Shown: positions 41,365-51,170, counted from the stretch's first letter. The stretch: 64,000 bases of DNA from Flaviflexus massiliensis (GCF_001375495.1 NZ_LN831058.1:1694768-1758767); one strand, 5' to 3'. Notes: a model not told the origin generated them from the sequence alone. A program made the numbers and translations.

Positions 41365-41426
41365 AATATTCTTCACGGCACGTGTTCACGTCATTATTCA
41401 CGTAGGGCACATGCCGGGTGGCATTG

Positions 41427-42074
41427 TTAGCGTCCGCCAACCTGATCGATAACGGCGTCAGCAACTTCCTTCATTGTCAGCCTGCGGTCCATCGATGTCT
41501 TCTGGATCCAGCGGAACGCTTCCGGTTCGGTCAGTCCCATCTTCGACATGAGGAGACCCTTGGCGCGGTCGACCTGCTTACGGGTTTCGAACTGCTCGGT
41601 GAGGTTGGCGACCTCGGACTCGAGTGAAACAATTTCCTGGAAGCGGGAAACCGCGATCTCGACTGCGGGAATCAGATCGGCGGGAGTAAAGGGCTTGACC
41701 ACGTAGGCCATCGCTCCGGCGTCTCGTGCTCGTTCGACGAGCTCGCTCTGGGAGAACGCGGTCAGCATGACGACGGCACAGGTGCGGTTGGCGAGGATCT
41801 GCTCGGCAGCCGTGATCCCGTCCATGCCCGGCATCTTCACATCCATGACAACGACGTCGGGTTCGAGCTCTTTCGCCTTCTCAACTGCTTCCTCGCCGTC
41901 ACCAGCTTCCCCGACGACGTCAATGCCGGCCTCAGTCAAGGTCTCGACAATATCGAGACGAATGAGTGCCTCGTCTTCCACAACGAGCGCACGATAGTGG
42001 CGTTCCTCGTTGCGCCCTGCTTCGTCAGCGTTGAACTCGAGGTCATCAAGCGAGTTCTCTTGGTTATCAACCAC
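41427..42074 (-). CDS. pdtaR: ANTAR-domain response regulator (PdtaR-like)
   Basis: A two-domain regulator of 215 aa. The receiver domain (about residues 28-145) has the phosphoacceptor Asp in DVVVMDVKMPGMDG, the Thr in VVMLTAFSQ and the Lys in YVVKPFTP. The C-terminal ANTAR domain (AKGLLMSKMGLTEPEAFRWIQ, split, then RRLTMKEVADAVI) binds paired hairpins in mRNA and acts by antitermination. The GTG start at 42074 is backed by AAAGGAGG 5 nt upstream; further upstream codons are unlikely. The partner kinase PdtaS is not in the window. Confidence 0.93.
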   Translation of the reverse strand: MVDNQENSLDDLEFNADEAGRNEERHYRALVVEDEALIRLDIVETLTEAGIDVVGEAGDGEEAVEKAKELEPDVVVMDVKMPGMDGITAAEQILANRTCAVVMLTAFSQSELVERARDAGAMAYVVKPFTPADLIPAVEIAVSRFQEIVSLESEVANLTEQFETRKQVDRAKGLLMSKMGLTEPEAFRWIQKTSMDRRLTMKEVADAVIDQVGGR

Positions 42075-42443
42075 CGTGGCCTCCTTTGGCAAATGACGGC
42101 ACCGGGCCATGTATATGCCCATGGACATTATCGCCCTAAGAGTAGCGCTCTCGCTGGAGAATCGGCATGCCGCCGCCAACATTTGCACACAAGTGCACCG
42201 CTGACCCGTTCTGCGAAGTCAGCGTATCGGCTTGATACCGCCACTTTCGCCCAGCATTTCGCCACTGTGAGAACGCTTACCGTGTCCCACCATCGCTTCG
42301 ATTTGACATTAACCTTAAGTTAACGACCGCCACTTTAACGTTGATTTCTTATCGTATGTGTAGATGAGAACCCTCTCATGTCCCTCTCCTTTCCGTTTCA
42401 CCTCAATCCTGTTTCATGGTGGAAGTAGGTCAAGGGAAAGACA
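42075..42443. promoter_or_regulatory. divergent region between pdtaR and the exported protein gene
   Basis: About 370 bp without a gene. It holds the pdtaR RBS and promoter region. An AT-rich block at 42303-42325 carries TTGACA and two TTAAC repeats flanking CTTAAG, which could be a promoter/operator for the plus-strand unit. Confidence 0.35.
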
Positions 42444-42515
42444 ATGGAAAGAACTCGAAACGCTCGCACCAGAACCTTTAGAAACAACTGGGCGGCACCG
42501 AGACTGGAGGGCTAA
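42444..42515 (+). CDS. 23-codon arginine-rich leader ORF
   Basis: ATG 42444 opens a 23-aa frame, with Arg, Thr and Asn dominant (MERTRNARTRTFRNNW and then AAPRLEG). It ends with TAA overlapping the ATG of the next gene by one base (TAATG). An AAGGGAAAG stretch precedes it. It is probably a coupled leader or a small protein; no family is recognised and it may be non-functional. Confidence 0.4.
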   Translation: MERTRNARTRTFRNNWAAPRLEG

Positions 42516-42919
42516 TGTCTCGCAAATTGTGGATCGCAACGGGTGGTCTCGGAGGCCTTGGGATCATCGCTGGCGTGGGCCTGGCCAATGCAGATGATGA
42601 CAATCTTCCCGTTCCTTCTAGCCTCACCTACGACGTGGAGAACACGACCCAGGACGAGAACCCGGAATCTGACGAGAAGACCGAGTCATCGAGTGCCACA
42701 ACAGCTGTCACGGCACCGTCAGCGACGGAGGCACCAACCACGAATGCATCCACTCCGGTCTCTGCGGCCTCCCCGGCACCGGCTGTGCCCGCTCCCGCTC
42801 CTGCACCTGCTGTCACCCAGCCAGCTCCCGCGCAGCCAGCCCCCGCACCGGTCCAGGCGGACTCCCCAATCTCCGCACCTTCCCCATCCTCTGCTCCGTC
42901 GGCGGATTCAGCCGACTGA
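42515..42919 (+). CDS. exported Pro/Ala-rich hypothetical protein
   Basis: A 134-aa protein with a short positively charged N-terminus and one hydrophobic segment (LWIATGGLGGLGIIAGVGLANA, split, residues 5-26) that could be a signal peptide or membrane anchor. It is followed by an acidic Ser/Thr stretch and then a long Ala/Pro/Val/Gln tail of PAPAPA-type repeats. A GGAGGG RBS precedes the ATG. The layout suggests a wall-spanning or anchored surface peptide. No domain is recognised, and function is unknown. Confidence 0.75.
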   Translation: MSRKLWIATGGLGGLGIIAGVGLANADDDNLPVPSSLTYDVENTTQDENPESDEKTESSSATTAVTAPSATEAPTTNASTPVSAASPAPAVPAPAPAPAVTQPAPAQPAPAPVQADSPISAPSPSSAPSADSAD

Positions 42920-43048
42920 CCGCTCTCGCGTTGCCTTATGACCCTTTTTCGGGCACGAAATGAGAGAACGATCCGGCACTAGACACAAACGACCTGAATC
43001 CACGCACGAGGGATGTTCCACTCCCCGCGTCTTCAAACGAAAAAGAAT

Positions 43049-43072
43049 GTCCCGGCCCGTTAGGGCCGGGAC
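43049..43072 (-). terminator. terminator after tRNA-Leu
   Basis: A 10-bp stem GTCCCGGCCC/GGGCCGGGAC with a GTTA loop is followed on the minus strand by ATTCTTTTTCG. It lies 6 nt after the tRNA 3' end. Confidence 0.85.
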
Positions 43073-43078
43073 TACTTG

Positions 43079-43160
43079 TACTCCGGGCGGGACTTGAACC
43101 CGCATGCCTTTCGGCGCCGCATTTTGAGTGCGGTGTGTCTGCCAATTCCACCACCGGAGC
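43079..43160 (-). tRNA. tRNA-Leu (CAA)
   Basis: The minus strand folds as a class II tRNA. The acceptor stem is GCTCCGG with CCGGAGT plus discriminator A. The anticodon stem CCGCA/TGCGG encloses loop CTCAAAA, giving anticodon CAA for UUG codons. A short variable arm and a T loop GGTTCAAGTCC are present. The length is 82 nt and the 3' CCA is not encoded. Confidence 0.95.
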
Positions 43161-43214
43161 GGGGGCTCGAACCGTGATTCGAGCCTTGCTGAGTCTACCT
43201 TAAATTAGGTGACT

Positions 43215-44645
43215 CTAACTATTCCGGGGCGGAAGGGTTTCACCGATCTTGTGCACCCGGATCGAGTTGGTGGAACCAACGGTGCCGGGAGGCATACCCG
43301 AGGTGATGACAACCCGTTCATCTTCGTTTACAAGCTCATGCTCGCGGAGGACCTGGTCGACCTGCTCCACCATTTCATCCGTGTGGTGGACTTCGGGAAC
43401 GATGATGGCCTCAACACCCCACGACAGGGCGAGGGTGTTACGGGTGGCCTCGAAGGGCGTGAACACGAGGTGGGGAATCGGGGAACGAAGGCGTGACATG
43501 CGGCGCGCGGTCAGACCTGAGGTTGTGAACGTGACGGCATAGCGGCAGTCGAGTGCCTCGGCAATGTCGAGAGCGGCGCGAGTGATGACACCGTTACGGG
43601 TCTTGAGGGACTCGTTGAGCGGAACAATGTTCTCCATGCCGTGCTCTTCAGTGTAGGAAATAATGTCACCCATGACGCGCACACATTCGATCGGGTACTG
43701 ACCGACCGAGGTTTCACCGGACAGCATGACAGCGTCGGCACCATCGAGGATAGCGTTGGCGCAGTCGGATGCTTCGGCGCGGGTCGGGCGGGGGTTGGTG
43801 ATCATCGACTCGAGCACCTGGGTGGCGACGATGACGGGCTTGGAGGCGCGGCGAGCCAAGTCAATGCAGCGCTTCTGGACGGTCGGAACCTGCTCGAGGG
43901 GCAGTTCCACACCGAGGTCGCCACGAGCAACCATGAGGCCATCGAATGCTTCGACGATACCTTCAAGGTTCTCAACGGCCTGGGGCTTCTCGATCTTGGC
44001 GATGACCGGCAGGCGGCGTCCCACGCGGTCCATCACCTCATGAACGTCGTTGATGTCTTCAGCTGAGCGGACGAAGGAGAGTGCGATCAGGTCGGCACCG
44101 AGGTTGAGAGCCCACTCGAGGTCGATCTTGTCCTTCTCGGACAGTGCGGGAACGGACACGGCAACGCCGGGCAGGTTCACGCCCTTGTGGTTGGAGACGG
44201 GGCCACCCACGAGAACTTCGGTGATGACACGGGGACCAACAACGTCCTTGACCTTGACCTGGATGTTGCCGTCGTCGATCAGGATGTTGTCGCCAGGCTT
44301 GCAGTCGCCTGGCAAACCCTTGAACGTCGTGGACACCATGTCCTTGTCACCGAGAATATCTTCGGTGGTGATGGTGAACTCGTCGCCCTTCCGGAGGATG
44401 ACAGAACCATCGGCAAAGTTGCCAAGTCGGATCTTGGGACCCTGAAGGTCGACCAGGATGGCGACGGCCTTGCCGGTGGCTTCAGCCGCGGCACGAACAT
44501 TCCGGTAGGTCTCTTCATGGTCCGCGTGGGTACCGTGAGAGGCATTGATGCGCGCGACGTTCATACCGGCGTCAACCAGTTCGCGCGTCTTTTCAGGACT
44601 CGAGGTCGCAGGACCAATGGTGCAGACAATTTTCGCTCTTCGCAT
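43215..44645 (-). CDS. pyk: pyruvate kinase
   Basis: It converts phosphoenolpyruvate and ADP to pyruvate and ATP. I choose ATG 44645 (MRRAKIVCTIGPATSSPEK), giving 476 aa; a TTG six codons upstream is possible. RINASHGTH, ALSFVRSAEDI, AKIEKPQAVENL, MVARGDLGVELPLEQVP and LSGETSVGQYP are the substrate and metal-binding motifs. No strong Shine-Dalgarno is visible. It lies downstream of lgt but is separated by about 390 bp and a terminator, so it has its own promoter. Confidence 0.98.
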   Translation of the reverse strand: MRRAKIVCTIGPATSSPEKTRELVDAGMNVARINASHGTHADHEETYRNVRAAAEATGKAVAILVDLQGPKIRLGNFADGSVILRKGDEFTITTEDILGDKDMVSTTFKGLPGDCKPGDNILIDDGNIQVKVKDVVGPRVITEVLVGGPVSNHKGVNLPGVAVSVPALSEKDKIDLEWALNLGADLIALSFVRSAEDINDVHEVMDRVGRRLPVIAKIEKPQAVENLEGIVEAFDGLMVARGDLGVELPLEQVPTVQKRCIDLARRASKPVIVATQVLESMITNPRPTRAEASDCANAILDGADAVMLSGETSVGQYPIECVRVMGDIISYTEEHGMENIVPLNESLKTRNGVITRAALDIAEALDCRYAVTFTTSGLTARRMSRLRSPIPHLVFTPFEATRNTLALSWGVEAIIVPEVHHTDEMVEQVDQVLREHELVNEDERVVITSGMPPGTVGSTNSIRVHKIGETLPPRNS

Positions 44646-44935
44646 AGGCTCAACTTTACCCAACTAAAGTCCTAAGTTTGCAGTCCGACGCGATAATTCA
44701 CACCACATTCACCCACTTCCTAGGGAAAGCAGGCCTTCCAGGACACTATCCCGGACGTTTTGCACCTATGTGCAGGACTGGAAAACCTCGTGAGAAGCAG
44801 TGAAAGTTCGTAGCCCTCGAACCTACGCACACCCAATGCGCGCAGGACAGTAGAAAAGCACCCTGCCGGGTCATGATCATGGTGGGAAGGTACTCAATAT
44901 GGTCGATGCTTCAAAGAGGTGTTGGCAAAGAGGAA
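44646..44935. promoter_or_regulatory. pyk upstream region
   Basis: About 290 bp with no convincing gene. On the minus strand TAGGAC/TTTAGT-type hexamers within 30 nt of the pyk ATG are possible -10 boxes. No operator was recognised. Confidence 0.3.
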
Positions 44936-44967
44936 TTGGCCCCGGGGAATGGAATCCGCGGGGCCAA
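44936..44967 (-). terminator. terminator after lgt
   Basis: A 9-bp stem TTGGCCCCG/CGGGGCCAA with a 14-nt partly self-paired loop. T-rich sequence lies on both sides (TTCCTCTTTG on the minus strand). A second hairpin with arms CTCCCGTGC/GCACGGGAG lies at about 44997-45022, between it and the lgt stop. Confidence 0.65.
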
Positions 44968-45036
44968 CACTCTTCTTTTTCGCTCTGCCTGCTTTGCTCC
45001 CGTGCTTCTTTCGGCACGGGAGTTAGCGGCAGCTAG

Positions 45037-46080
45037 CTACTTGTCAACGTCGCTAGCATCCTCTGTGGACGAGTGATCCTCGGCCGTGTCTTCACCGGAA
45101 TCGGTGGCAACCTTGCTTGCTTGGACGTCGGTGCGCGCTTGGCCTTCCTCACCGTCAGAATCGGGAGAAGCCGGGGCAGGTACTTCCTTGGCAGCCTTCT
45201 TGGCGTTTAGTTCAGAGCTGTCCCCATCGGGGTCAGCCTCTGGCTCATGGTCGTCGAGGTAGATCTTGTCCTCGTAACCGTCTGTCCTCACAACCTTTGT
45301 CCGCCACAGGAAGAACAGGGTTGCGACGGCAAACATGACGATGGAGGTCCACACGTTGAGGCGCAGGCCAGCAAAGACCTGTGCTTCGTCGATGCGGAGG
45401 TTTTCGATCCATACTCGGCCTGCCGTGTAGATCATGACGTAGGCCCAGAAGGACTGTCCGCCCTTGAACTTAAACTTGCGTTCGAATGCGACGAGTAGGA
45501 CCGCACCAGCGAGGCACCACAGCAGTTCGTAGAGGAACGTCGGGTGGAAGAGCGTCCCATCGGGATATCCACCAACGATATTTTTCGGGTCGATCTCGAG
45601 ACCCCAAGGCAGGTCTGTGGGGCGGCCGTAGAGTTCCTGGTTGAAGTAGTTGCCGAGGCGGCCGATGGCTTGGGCGATGAGCATGCCCGGTGCTAAAGCG
45701 TCCGCGAATGGTGCAATCCGCAGTCCCCTACGTTTGAGGCCAATCCAGGCACCAACCGCACCGAGGGCCACGGCCCCCCAGATTCCGAGCCCACCTTCCC
45801 AGACCCTGATGATCTTCGACAGGTCACCGTTCTCCCCGAAATACGGTTCCGGGGTGGTGATGACGTGGTAGAGACGGGCACCGATGATGCCGAACACGAC
45901 CATCCACACCGCCACATCCAAGCTCACATCGGCGGGGCCGCCCTTGGCGCGGTAGCGGCGCTCAAGAATCCACCAGGCAACAACAATGCCGATGAGGATT
46001 GCGATTGCGTAGGCGCGGAGTGGGAGCGGACCGATCATCCACACGCCTTCCGGCGGGGAGGGGATGGACAGTGGCATCAT
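45037..46080 (-). CDS. lgt: prolipoprotein diacylglyceryl transferase
   Basis: A membrane enzyme that attaches diacylglycerol to the lipobox Cys of prolipoproteins. About seven TM helices are seen. The signature GRLGNYFNQELYGRPTDLPWG (split) spans about residues 139-159, preceded by WEGGLGIWG. The C-terminal 75 residues are an acidic hydrophilic tail, a common actinobacterial feature. The length is 347 aa. It overlaps trpA by 4 nt, and the trpA-lgt-pyk order matches Mtb. Confidence 0.97.
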   Translation of the reverse strand: MMPLSIPSPPEGVWMIGPLPLRAYAIAILIGIVVAWWILERRYRAKGGPADVSLDVAVWMVVFGIIGARLYHVITTPEPYFGENGDLSKIIRVWEGGLGIWGAVALGAVGAWIGLKRRGLRIAPFADALAPGMLIAQAIGRLGNYFNQELYGRPTDLPWGLEIDPKNIVGGYPDGTLFHPTFLYELLWCLAGAVLLVAFERKFKFKGGQSFWAYVMIYTAGRVWIENLRIDEAQVFAGLRLNVWTSIVMFAVATLFFLWRTKVVRTDGYEDKIYLDDHEPEADPDGDSSELNAKKAAKEVPAPASPDSDGEEGQARTDVQASKVATDSGEDTAEDHSSTEDASDVDK

Positions 46081-46868
46081 GAGGAACTTTCGCGGTGGGA
46101 ACCGTTGGCAATATCTGTTGCCAGGGCACGCAGCTCACTCAGGCTCGGGTCGTTCTTGAGTGCGTGAATGAGTGCGGAACCGACAATGACTCCATCCGCA
46201 TACTCGGCGATATCGGAGGCCTGCTGGCCGTTGGAGACACCGAGACCGACGCAGACACGTTCCGCACCGTGGGAGCGAGTATCGGCCACGAGCTTCCGTG
46301 CCCGATCATCCACCTGGGCCCGCGCGCCGGTCACACCCATGGTGGATGCGGCGTAGACGAAGCCGGTCGAGGTTTCCGAAATGAGCTTGAGGCGTTCGGG
46401 GCGAGAGGAGGGTGCGACGAGGAAAATCCGGTCGAGCTCGTACTGATCCGAGGCTGCGATCCATTCGCCTGCCTCCTCGGGAGGGAGGTCGGGAGTGATC
46501 AGTCCAGCACCACCCGCGTTCTTGAAGTCACGAGCGAACCGGTCCACGCCGTAGCGAAGAATGAGGTTGAAGTAGGTCATGACCTCAACCGCGGCACCCG
46601 TAGCTGCCACCTGCTCGACAACGCCGAACAGGTCCTTCATCTTAAAGCCCTTCGCGAGGGCTTCCTGGGTGGTTTCCTGAATGATCGGACCATCCATACC
46701 CGGGTCGGAGTAGGGAATGCCAAGCTCAACAATGTCGGCACCCGACTCAACCACGGCAACCGCCGCATCGGCACTGCCCTGCAGGTCCGGGTAGCCGACG
46801 GGCAGGTAGGCGATAAATGCGGCACCATCTTTTGCCTTCGCGGCATCAATCTTTTCAGCGGCCCTCAT
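46077..46868 (-). CDS. trpA: tryptophan synthase alpha chain
   Basis: It cleaves indole-3-glycerol phosphate to indole and G3P. The catalytic Glu and Asp lie in VELGIPYSDPGMDGP near residues 47-60, with YFNLILRYGVDRF and GVTGARAQVDD as other family motifs and GLGVSNGQQ in the phosphate loop. The length of 263 aa is normal. The start shares one base with the trpB stop. Confidence 0.98.
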   Translation of the reverse strand: MRAAEKIDAAKAKDGAAFIAYLPVGYPDLQGSADAAVAVVESGADIVELGIPYSDPGMDGPIIQETTQEALAKGFKMKDLFGVVEQVAATGAAVEVMTYFNLILRYGVDRFARDFKNAGGAGLITPDLPPEEAGEWIAASDQYELDRIFLVAPSSRPERLKLISETSTGFVYAASTMGVTGARAQVDDRARKLVADTRSHGAERVCVGLGVSNGQQASDIAEYADGVIVGSALIHALKNDPSLSELRALATDIANGSHRESSS

Positions 46869-48079
46869 TAGTGCACCTCCCGTGTTGCAGAACCATCGAG
46901 TCCAAACCAGGTCGCGGCAGTCTCCACGTCCTTGTCACCCCGTCCCGACAGGGACACGAGAATCGTCGAGTCCGGATTCTCCTTGCCGATCCGAATCGCG
47001 CCGGCAAGGGCGTGGGCTGATTCGATGGCGGGAATGATGCCCTCGGTGCGCGACAGCAGAGAGAACGCTTCCATGGCCTCTTTGTCGGTCACGGGCTGGT
47101 AATCAACCCGGCCAGTTGCGGCCAGGTGTGCGTGCTCTGGTCCCACACCCGGATAGTCGAGGCCTGCCGAGATCGAATGCGATTCGATGGTCTGACCATC
47201 CTCGTCCTGCATGAGATACGTCTTCGCACCGTGCAGGATCCCGATTTCGCCGAGGTTAATGGGTGCGGCGTGGCGCCCGGTCTCGAAACCATCACCGGCA
47301 GCTTCGAGTCCGACGAGCTTGACGTCAGGATCGTCGATGAATGCGGCAAACATGCCAATCGCATTGGAGCCACCGCCGACGCAGGCAAGCACCCAGTCGG
47401 GAAGTTCACCGGTAAGTTGAAGAACCTGTTCTCGCGCCTCGTCACCGATCACTCGCTGCAGGTCCCGAACAAGTCCCGGGAAGGGATGCGGGCCGGCCGC
47501 GGTTCCGAAAATGTAGTTGGTTGTTTCAACCGTTGCCACCCATTCCCTAAACGCTTCGTTGATCGCGTCCTTGAGGGTGGATGAACCCTGGTGGACGGAC
47601 ACGACTTCGGCACCCAGGAGTCGCATTCGAGCAACGTTGAGTGCCTGCCTGCGTACATCTTCCGCACCCATGTAGATCGTGCAGTCGAGTCCGAGGAGTG
47701 CGGCAGCGGTCGCGGTGGCGACACCGTGCTGTCCCGCTCCCGTCTCCGCGATCACTCGAGTCTTCCCGAGGCTCCGGGTGAGCAGGACCTGGCCCAAAAC
47801 GTTGTTGATCTTGTGGGAACCGGTGTGGTTGAGGTCTTCACGTTTGAGGATGACCCGGGCTCCCCCGCAGTGCTCGGCAAAGCGCGGCACTTCGGTAATG
47901 ATTGAGGGGCGACCCGTGTAGGTCTTGTTCAACTCGTGGAGTTCGCGCAGGAACTCGGGGTCGGCCTTGAGCTTCTCCCAACCGTCCGTCAGATCATCGA
48001 GTGCCGCCATGAGCGACTCGGGGATGAAGCGTCCACCGAAGTCACCGTAGTAGGGGCCGGTCAGTCCGATCTCACTCAT
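46868..48079 (-). CDS. trpB: tryptophan synthase beta chain
   Basis: This PLP enzyme condenses indole with serine. The PLP Lys is in [14 protein letters not shown] near residue 89, the phosphate cup in [11 protein letters not shown] near 234, and [13 protein letters not shown] near 112 is the catalytic loop. The length is 403 aa. It overlaps trpC by 4 nt and trpA by one. Confidence 0.99.
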   Translation of the reverse strand: MSEIGLTGPYYGDFGGRFIPESLMAALDDLTDGWEKLKADPEFLRELHELNKTYTGRPSIITEVPRFAEHCGGARVILKREDLNHTGSHKINNVLGQVLLTRSLGKTRVIAETGAGQHGVATATAAALLGLDCTIYMGAEDVRRQALNVARMRLLGAEVVSVHQGSSTLKDAINEAFREWVATVETTNYIFGTAAGPHPFPGLVRDLQRVIGDEAREQVLQLTGELPDWVLACVGGGSNAIGMFAAFIDDPDVKLVGLEAAGDGFETGRHAAPINLGEIGILHGAKTYLMQDEDGQTIESHSISAGLDYPGVGPEHAHLAATGRVDYQPVTDKEAMEAFSLLSRTEGIIPAIESAHALAGAIRIGKENPDSTILVSLSGRGDKDVETAATWFGLDGSATREVH

Positions 48080-48861
48080 TCGCTCACCACCGCAATCATC
48101 GCTTCAACCGCTGCCTTGGGATCACCGGAGCGCACGAGAGCCTCACCGGTCAGAACAGCATCGGCGCCCTGCTCGTAGTAGGCGCGAACGTCCTCCGGAG
48201 AAGAAACACCGGATTCCGCAACCTTGACAACTTGATCGGGAACGAGAGCAACGAGTTTCTCGAACATGCCCATGTCGACCTCGAGCGTCTTGAGGTTGCG
48301 AGCATTGATGCCGATCACGTCAGCACCAGCATCGATCGCGCGCTGCGTTTCTTCTTCGGTATGCACTTCGACCAGCGCCGTCATCCCCAGCTCCCGCGTC
48401 AGTGCCAGGAGCGATTTCAGCAGCTCATCATCCAGTGCCGCAACGATCAAGAGAATGACGTCGGCACCGTGGGCGCGTGCTTCGTAGATCTGGTATTCGG
48501 TGACAACGAAGTCCTTGCGCAGGATCGGCAGCGACACCTTGGCACGCACCTCGTCGAGGTCCGCGAGCGACCCACCGAAGCGTCGTGACTCGGTCAAAAC
48601 GGAGATCACGGAGGCACCGCCGGACTGGTAGGCGATAGCCAGATCACCCGGTTCGGGAATGTCGGCGAGAGCTCCCTTCGAGGGGCTCGATCGCTTCACT
48701 TCGGAAATGATGGCGATGCCTTCACCAAGCAGTGCTACTCGAGCATCGAGAGCCGGTGCGGCCTCGCGTGCCGCTTCCTTGATTTGTGCGAGTGGAGTTT
48801 CGGCTTCTCGCGCGGCGAGATCTTCGCGGACACCAACAATAATGTCGTCAAGAACGGTCAT
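48076..48861 (-). CDS. trpC: indole-3-glycerol phosphate synthase
   Basis: It closes the indole ring of CdRP. The motif [14 protein letters not shown] near residues 53-66 carries the catalytic Lys; [25 protein letters not shown] and [11 protein letters not shown] follow. The length is 261 aa, a single TrpC domain not fused to TrpF. A terminator-like hairpin lies 21 nt upstream of its ATG, within the operon. Confidence 0.97.
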   Translation of the reverse strand: MTVLDDIIVGVREDLAAREAETPLAQIKEAAREAAPALDARVALLGEGIAIISEVKRSSPSKGALADIPEPGDLAIAYQSGGASVISVLTESRRFGGSLADLDEVRAKVSLPILRKDFVVTEYQIYEARAHGADVILLIVAALDDELLKSLLALTRELGMTALVEVHTEEETQRAIDAGADVIGINARNLKTLEVDMGMFEKLVALVPDQVVKVAESGVSSPEDVRAYYEQGADAVLTGEALVRSGDPKAAVEAMIAVVSE

Positions 48862-48882
48862 GACTACCTTTCATACAGTAAA

Positions 48883-48904
48883 AAGGGGCGCCGAGGCGCC
48901 CCTT
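48883..48904 (-). terminator. intrinsic terminator inside the trp operon, upstream of trpC
   Basis: AAGGGGCGCC pairs with GGCGCCCCTT, and on the minus strand TTTTTACTG follows. It lies 12 nt after the stop of the small membrane protein gene and 21 nt before trpC. It must be leaky, regulated, or bypassed by a promoter within the 55-bp spacer. Confidence 0.8.
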
Positions 48905-48916
48905 GGTTGCGCCTTC

Positions 48917-49183
48917 TCAGCTGTCGTACCAGGCGCCGCCCTTAGCGGTGTTCGTCAAGCTCCGCGGCTGGCCGTATCCGGCCTTGGACAGAATAAAAGA
49001 GGCAGCGATGGAAATGACGATCACAGCGATGCCAATCCACATCATGATGGGGCTGACAATCAGGCCGATACCGGTCAGGAGGACTCCCAGGCTTACTCCC
49101 CAGGTCAGCGTCCATCCAGCCACCGTATTACCTTCGTTGTGGAACGGCGCTTGCTTTGGCAGGCGATATGTCTCTTTAGTCAC
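48917..49183 (-). CDS. small membrane protein, HGxxPAAW/DUF6704-like
   Basis: An 88-aa protein with two TM helices (TLTWGVSLGVLLTGIGLIV and MMWIGIAVIVISIAASFIL). The N-terminal HNEGNTVAGWTLTW resembles the H-G-N-T-P-A-A-W motif of the small membrane protein encoded between trpE and trpC in many actinobacteria. The GTG start at 49183 is 7 nt after AAGGAG; the open frame extends ten codons further but lacks an RBS. Function is unknown. The usual neighbouring Trp-associated membrane protein (TIGR02234) is missing here. Confidence 0.72.
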   Translation of the reverse strand: MTKETYRLPKQAPFHNEGNTVAGWTLTWGVSLGVLLTGIGLIVSPIMMWIGIAVIVISIAASFILSKAGYGQPRSLTNTAKGGAWYDS

Positions 49184-49255
49184 CTTCGTGCTCCTTTGTC
49201 GACGTCTGTGCACAGCTTAACCCGGTTTTCGGGAGCTGTCCTCACGGCTCCCCCA

Positions 49256-50776
49256 CTATGAGACGAGAGAATTGGCGATCTGGATGGCACGCAGTGCTGC
49301 GGCCGCCTTGTTTCTCGTCTCGAGGTCTTCCATTTCGGGAACCGAATCTGCCACGATTCCCGCACCGGATTGGACGGAAGCCTTGCCGTTGGAGATGACG
49401 GCCGTGCGGATTGTGATGGCAAGATCGGCGTTGCCTGCGAAATCGAAGTAGCCGGCCACTCCCCCGTAGATGCCGCGCCGGGCGGGTTCCAGACTATCGA
49501 TGATGTTGACTGCCGATGCCTTCGGAGCACCGGACAACGTTCCTGCTGGGAACGTGGCCGCGAGCGCCTCCACCGCAGTGACATCGTCTCGGAGCCTGCC
49601 CGTGACGGTTGAGGTGATGTGCATGATGTGGGAGAAGCGGGCGATGTCCATGAACTCGGTGACTTCGACGCTGCCGGGTTTGGATACTTTCGCGAGATCA
49701 TTGCGTGACAGGTCGACCAGCATGACGTGTTCGGATATCTCTTTGGGATCCTTGAGCAGTTCCTCGGCCAGTTCGCGGTCCTCGCGCGGGGTGGTTCCTC
49801 TGGGGCGTGACCCTGCGATGGGGAAGGTGCGGACCTGGCCTTCGCGAACGGCCATGAGCGTTTCGGGACTGGATCCGACAACCGCGAAGGGTCCGTTGTC
49901 GCCCTCGAAGTTGAAGTAGTACATGTAGGGGGACGGGTTGATGGACCGGAGGACGAGGTAGACGTCAAGGGGATCGGCGGTGCATTCGATGTCGGCTCGT
50001 TGGGAGAGGACGACCTGGAATACGTCTCCGTCGGTGATGTGCTGCTGTCCTTGTCGGACCGCTTCCTGGAATTCTTCCGGTGCGACTCTCATGACCGGTT
50101 GCAATAGTGGGCCGGTCTGCTGGGCGAGTGCGCGTGCGGGTAGGGGGCGCTGGAGCGCCTCCTTCATCTCCCCCAGCTTTTCCACTGCCCGTTCGTAGGC
50201 TGCGTCCGCACCTTCCGGGCGGCCGTTGCGGTTGATGGCGTTGGCGATGAGCCAGACGACTCCCTTGCGGTGATCGATGGCGACGAGTTCCTCGGTTAGG
50301 CACATGGCGACGTCGGGGGTGTCGTGTTCTGCGGGTGCGTTCTTCTTCAGGGTGGGTTCCCAGTCGTAGAGCACGTCCCAGCCGAGTACTCCGGCCAGTC
50401 CCCCGGTCATGGGAGGAAGCCCCGGTAGGGGTTCGGAGTTGAGGTGGTGGAGGGCGTCGGCGAGGAGCTCCATCGTCGTTCCTGACCTCTTGAGTCCGTC
50501 GGGAACGTCTCCCGTCCACGCGGCTTTGCCGTCACGGGCGGTGAGGTAGGCGGAGGAGGAGATGCCGACGAAGGACCAGTTGGACCAGTAGTTTTGTTCG
50601 GCGGATTCCATGATGAAGGAGCCGGGCCTGCCGGCTGCGAGCCTGCGGTAGATGCTCGAGGGTGCCGTGTCATCAACGAGGAGCTGCATCGTGACGGGGA
50701 CGACTCTGCGGGTTTGAGCGAGCGAGAGGAATTCTTCTCGGCCGGGATAGATGTCACCCCAGGTTGGGTTCGTCAT
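49256..50776 (-). CDS. trpE: anthranilate synthase component I
   Basis: It converts chorismate and ammonia or glutamine to anthranilate. [16 protein letters not shown] near residues 52-67 corresponds to the LLES tryptophan-feedback motif. The catalytic domain contains [31 protein letters not shown] and [11 protein letters not shown]. The length is 506 aa. TrpG and TrpD are not in the window. It overlaps hisI by 23 nt, so his and trp genes share a transcript. Confidence 0.98.
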   Translation of the reverse strand: MTNPTWGDIYPGREEFLSLAQTRRVVPVTMQLLVDDTAPSSIYRRLAAGRPGSFIMESAEQNYWSNWSFVGISSSAYLTARDGKAAWTGDVPDGLKRSGTTMELLADALHHLNSEPLPGLPPMTGGLAGVLGWDVLYDWEPTLKKNAPAEHDTPDVAMCLTEELVAIDHRKGVVWLIANAINRNGRPEGADAAYERAVEKLGEMKEALQRPLPARALAQQTGPLLQPVMRVAPEEFQEAVRQGQQHITDGDVFQVVLSQRADIECTADPLDVYLVLRSINPSPYMYYFNFEGDNGPFAVVGSSPETLMAVREGQVRTFPIAGSRPRGTTPREDRELAEELLKDPKEISEHVMLVDLSRNDLAKVSKPGSVEVTEFMDIARFSHIMHITSTVTGRLRDDVTAVEALAATFPAGTLSGAPKASAVNIIDSLEPARRGIYGGVAGYFDFAGNADLAITIRTAVISNGKASVQSGAGIVADSVPEMEDLETRNKAAAALRAIQIANSLVS

Positions 50777-51170
50777 GGTCGGTCACCGCCTCCAGTGTTC
50801 TGTTGTCAAAGCAGGAGCGGGCTCCCGTATGGCAGGCCGCACCCACCTGCTTCACCTGGATGAGGAGGGTGTCCCCATCGCAGTCGTATTCGATGCCGCG
50901 CACGTACTGTCTGTGCCCGGAAGTGTCGCCCTTGCGCCAGTACTCGCCCCGTGATCGGGACCAGAACCAGACCCTGCCGGATTGCTGTGTGCGGGTGAGC
51001 GCTTCCTCATTCATCCAGCCCATCATGAGCACGCGACCATTCTCGTGGTCTTGGATAATGGCGGGAACGAGCCCCACATCATTAAACGTGACGACCGACA
51101 GGTCGCGGGCGGGACTCACGCCTGATGTTTCTGCCAGGGAGTTCCCATCATTTCCAGCGTTCCCGGTCAT
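50754..51170 (-). CDS. hisI: phosphoribosyl-AMP cyclohydrolase
   Basis: The third step of histidine synthesis. The metal-binding Asp cluster [12 protein letters not shown] and the Cys residues of [13 protein letters not shown] are present, with [19 protein letters not shown] upstream. The 138-aa product is the single HisI domain without HisE. The first 25 residues are variable and the true start could be further in. The start overlaps the hisF stop by one base (TGATG). Confidence 0.96.
   Translation of the reverse strand: MTGNAGNDGNSLAETSGVSPARDLSVVTFNDVGLVPAIIQDHENGRVLMMGWMNEEALTRTQQSGRVWFWSRSRGEYWRKGDTSGHRQYVRGIEYDCDGDTLLIQVKQVGAACHTGARSCFDNRTLEAVTDHDEPNLG

Noticed and set aside
42722-42903. 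Pro/Ala repeats in the exported protein as a DNA tandem repeat or CRISPR
   Set aside because: The repetition is at the codon level (GCT/CCC variants), with no fixed repeat unit or spacers.
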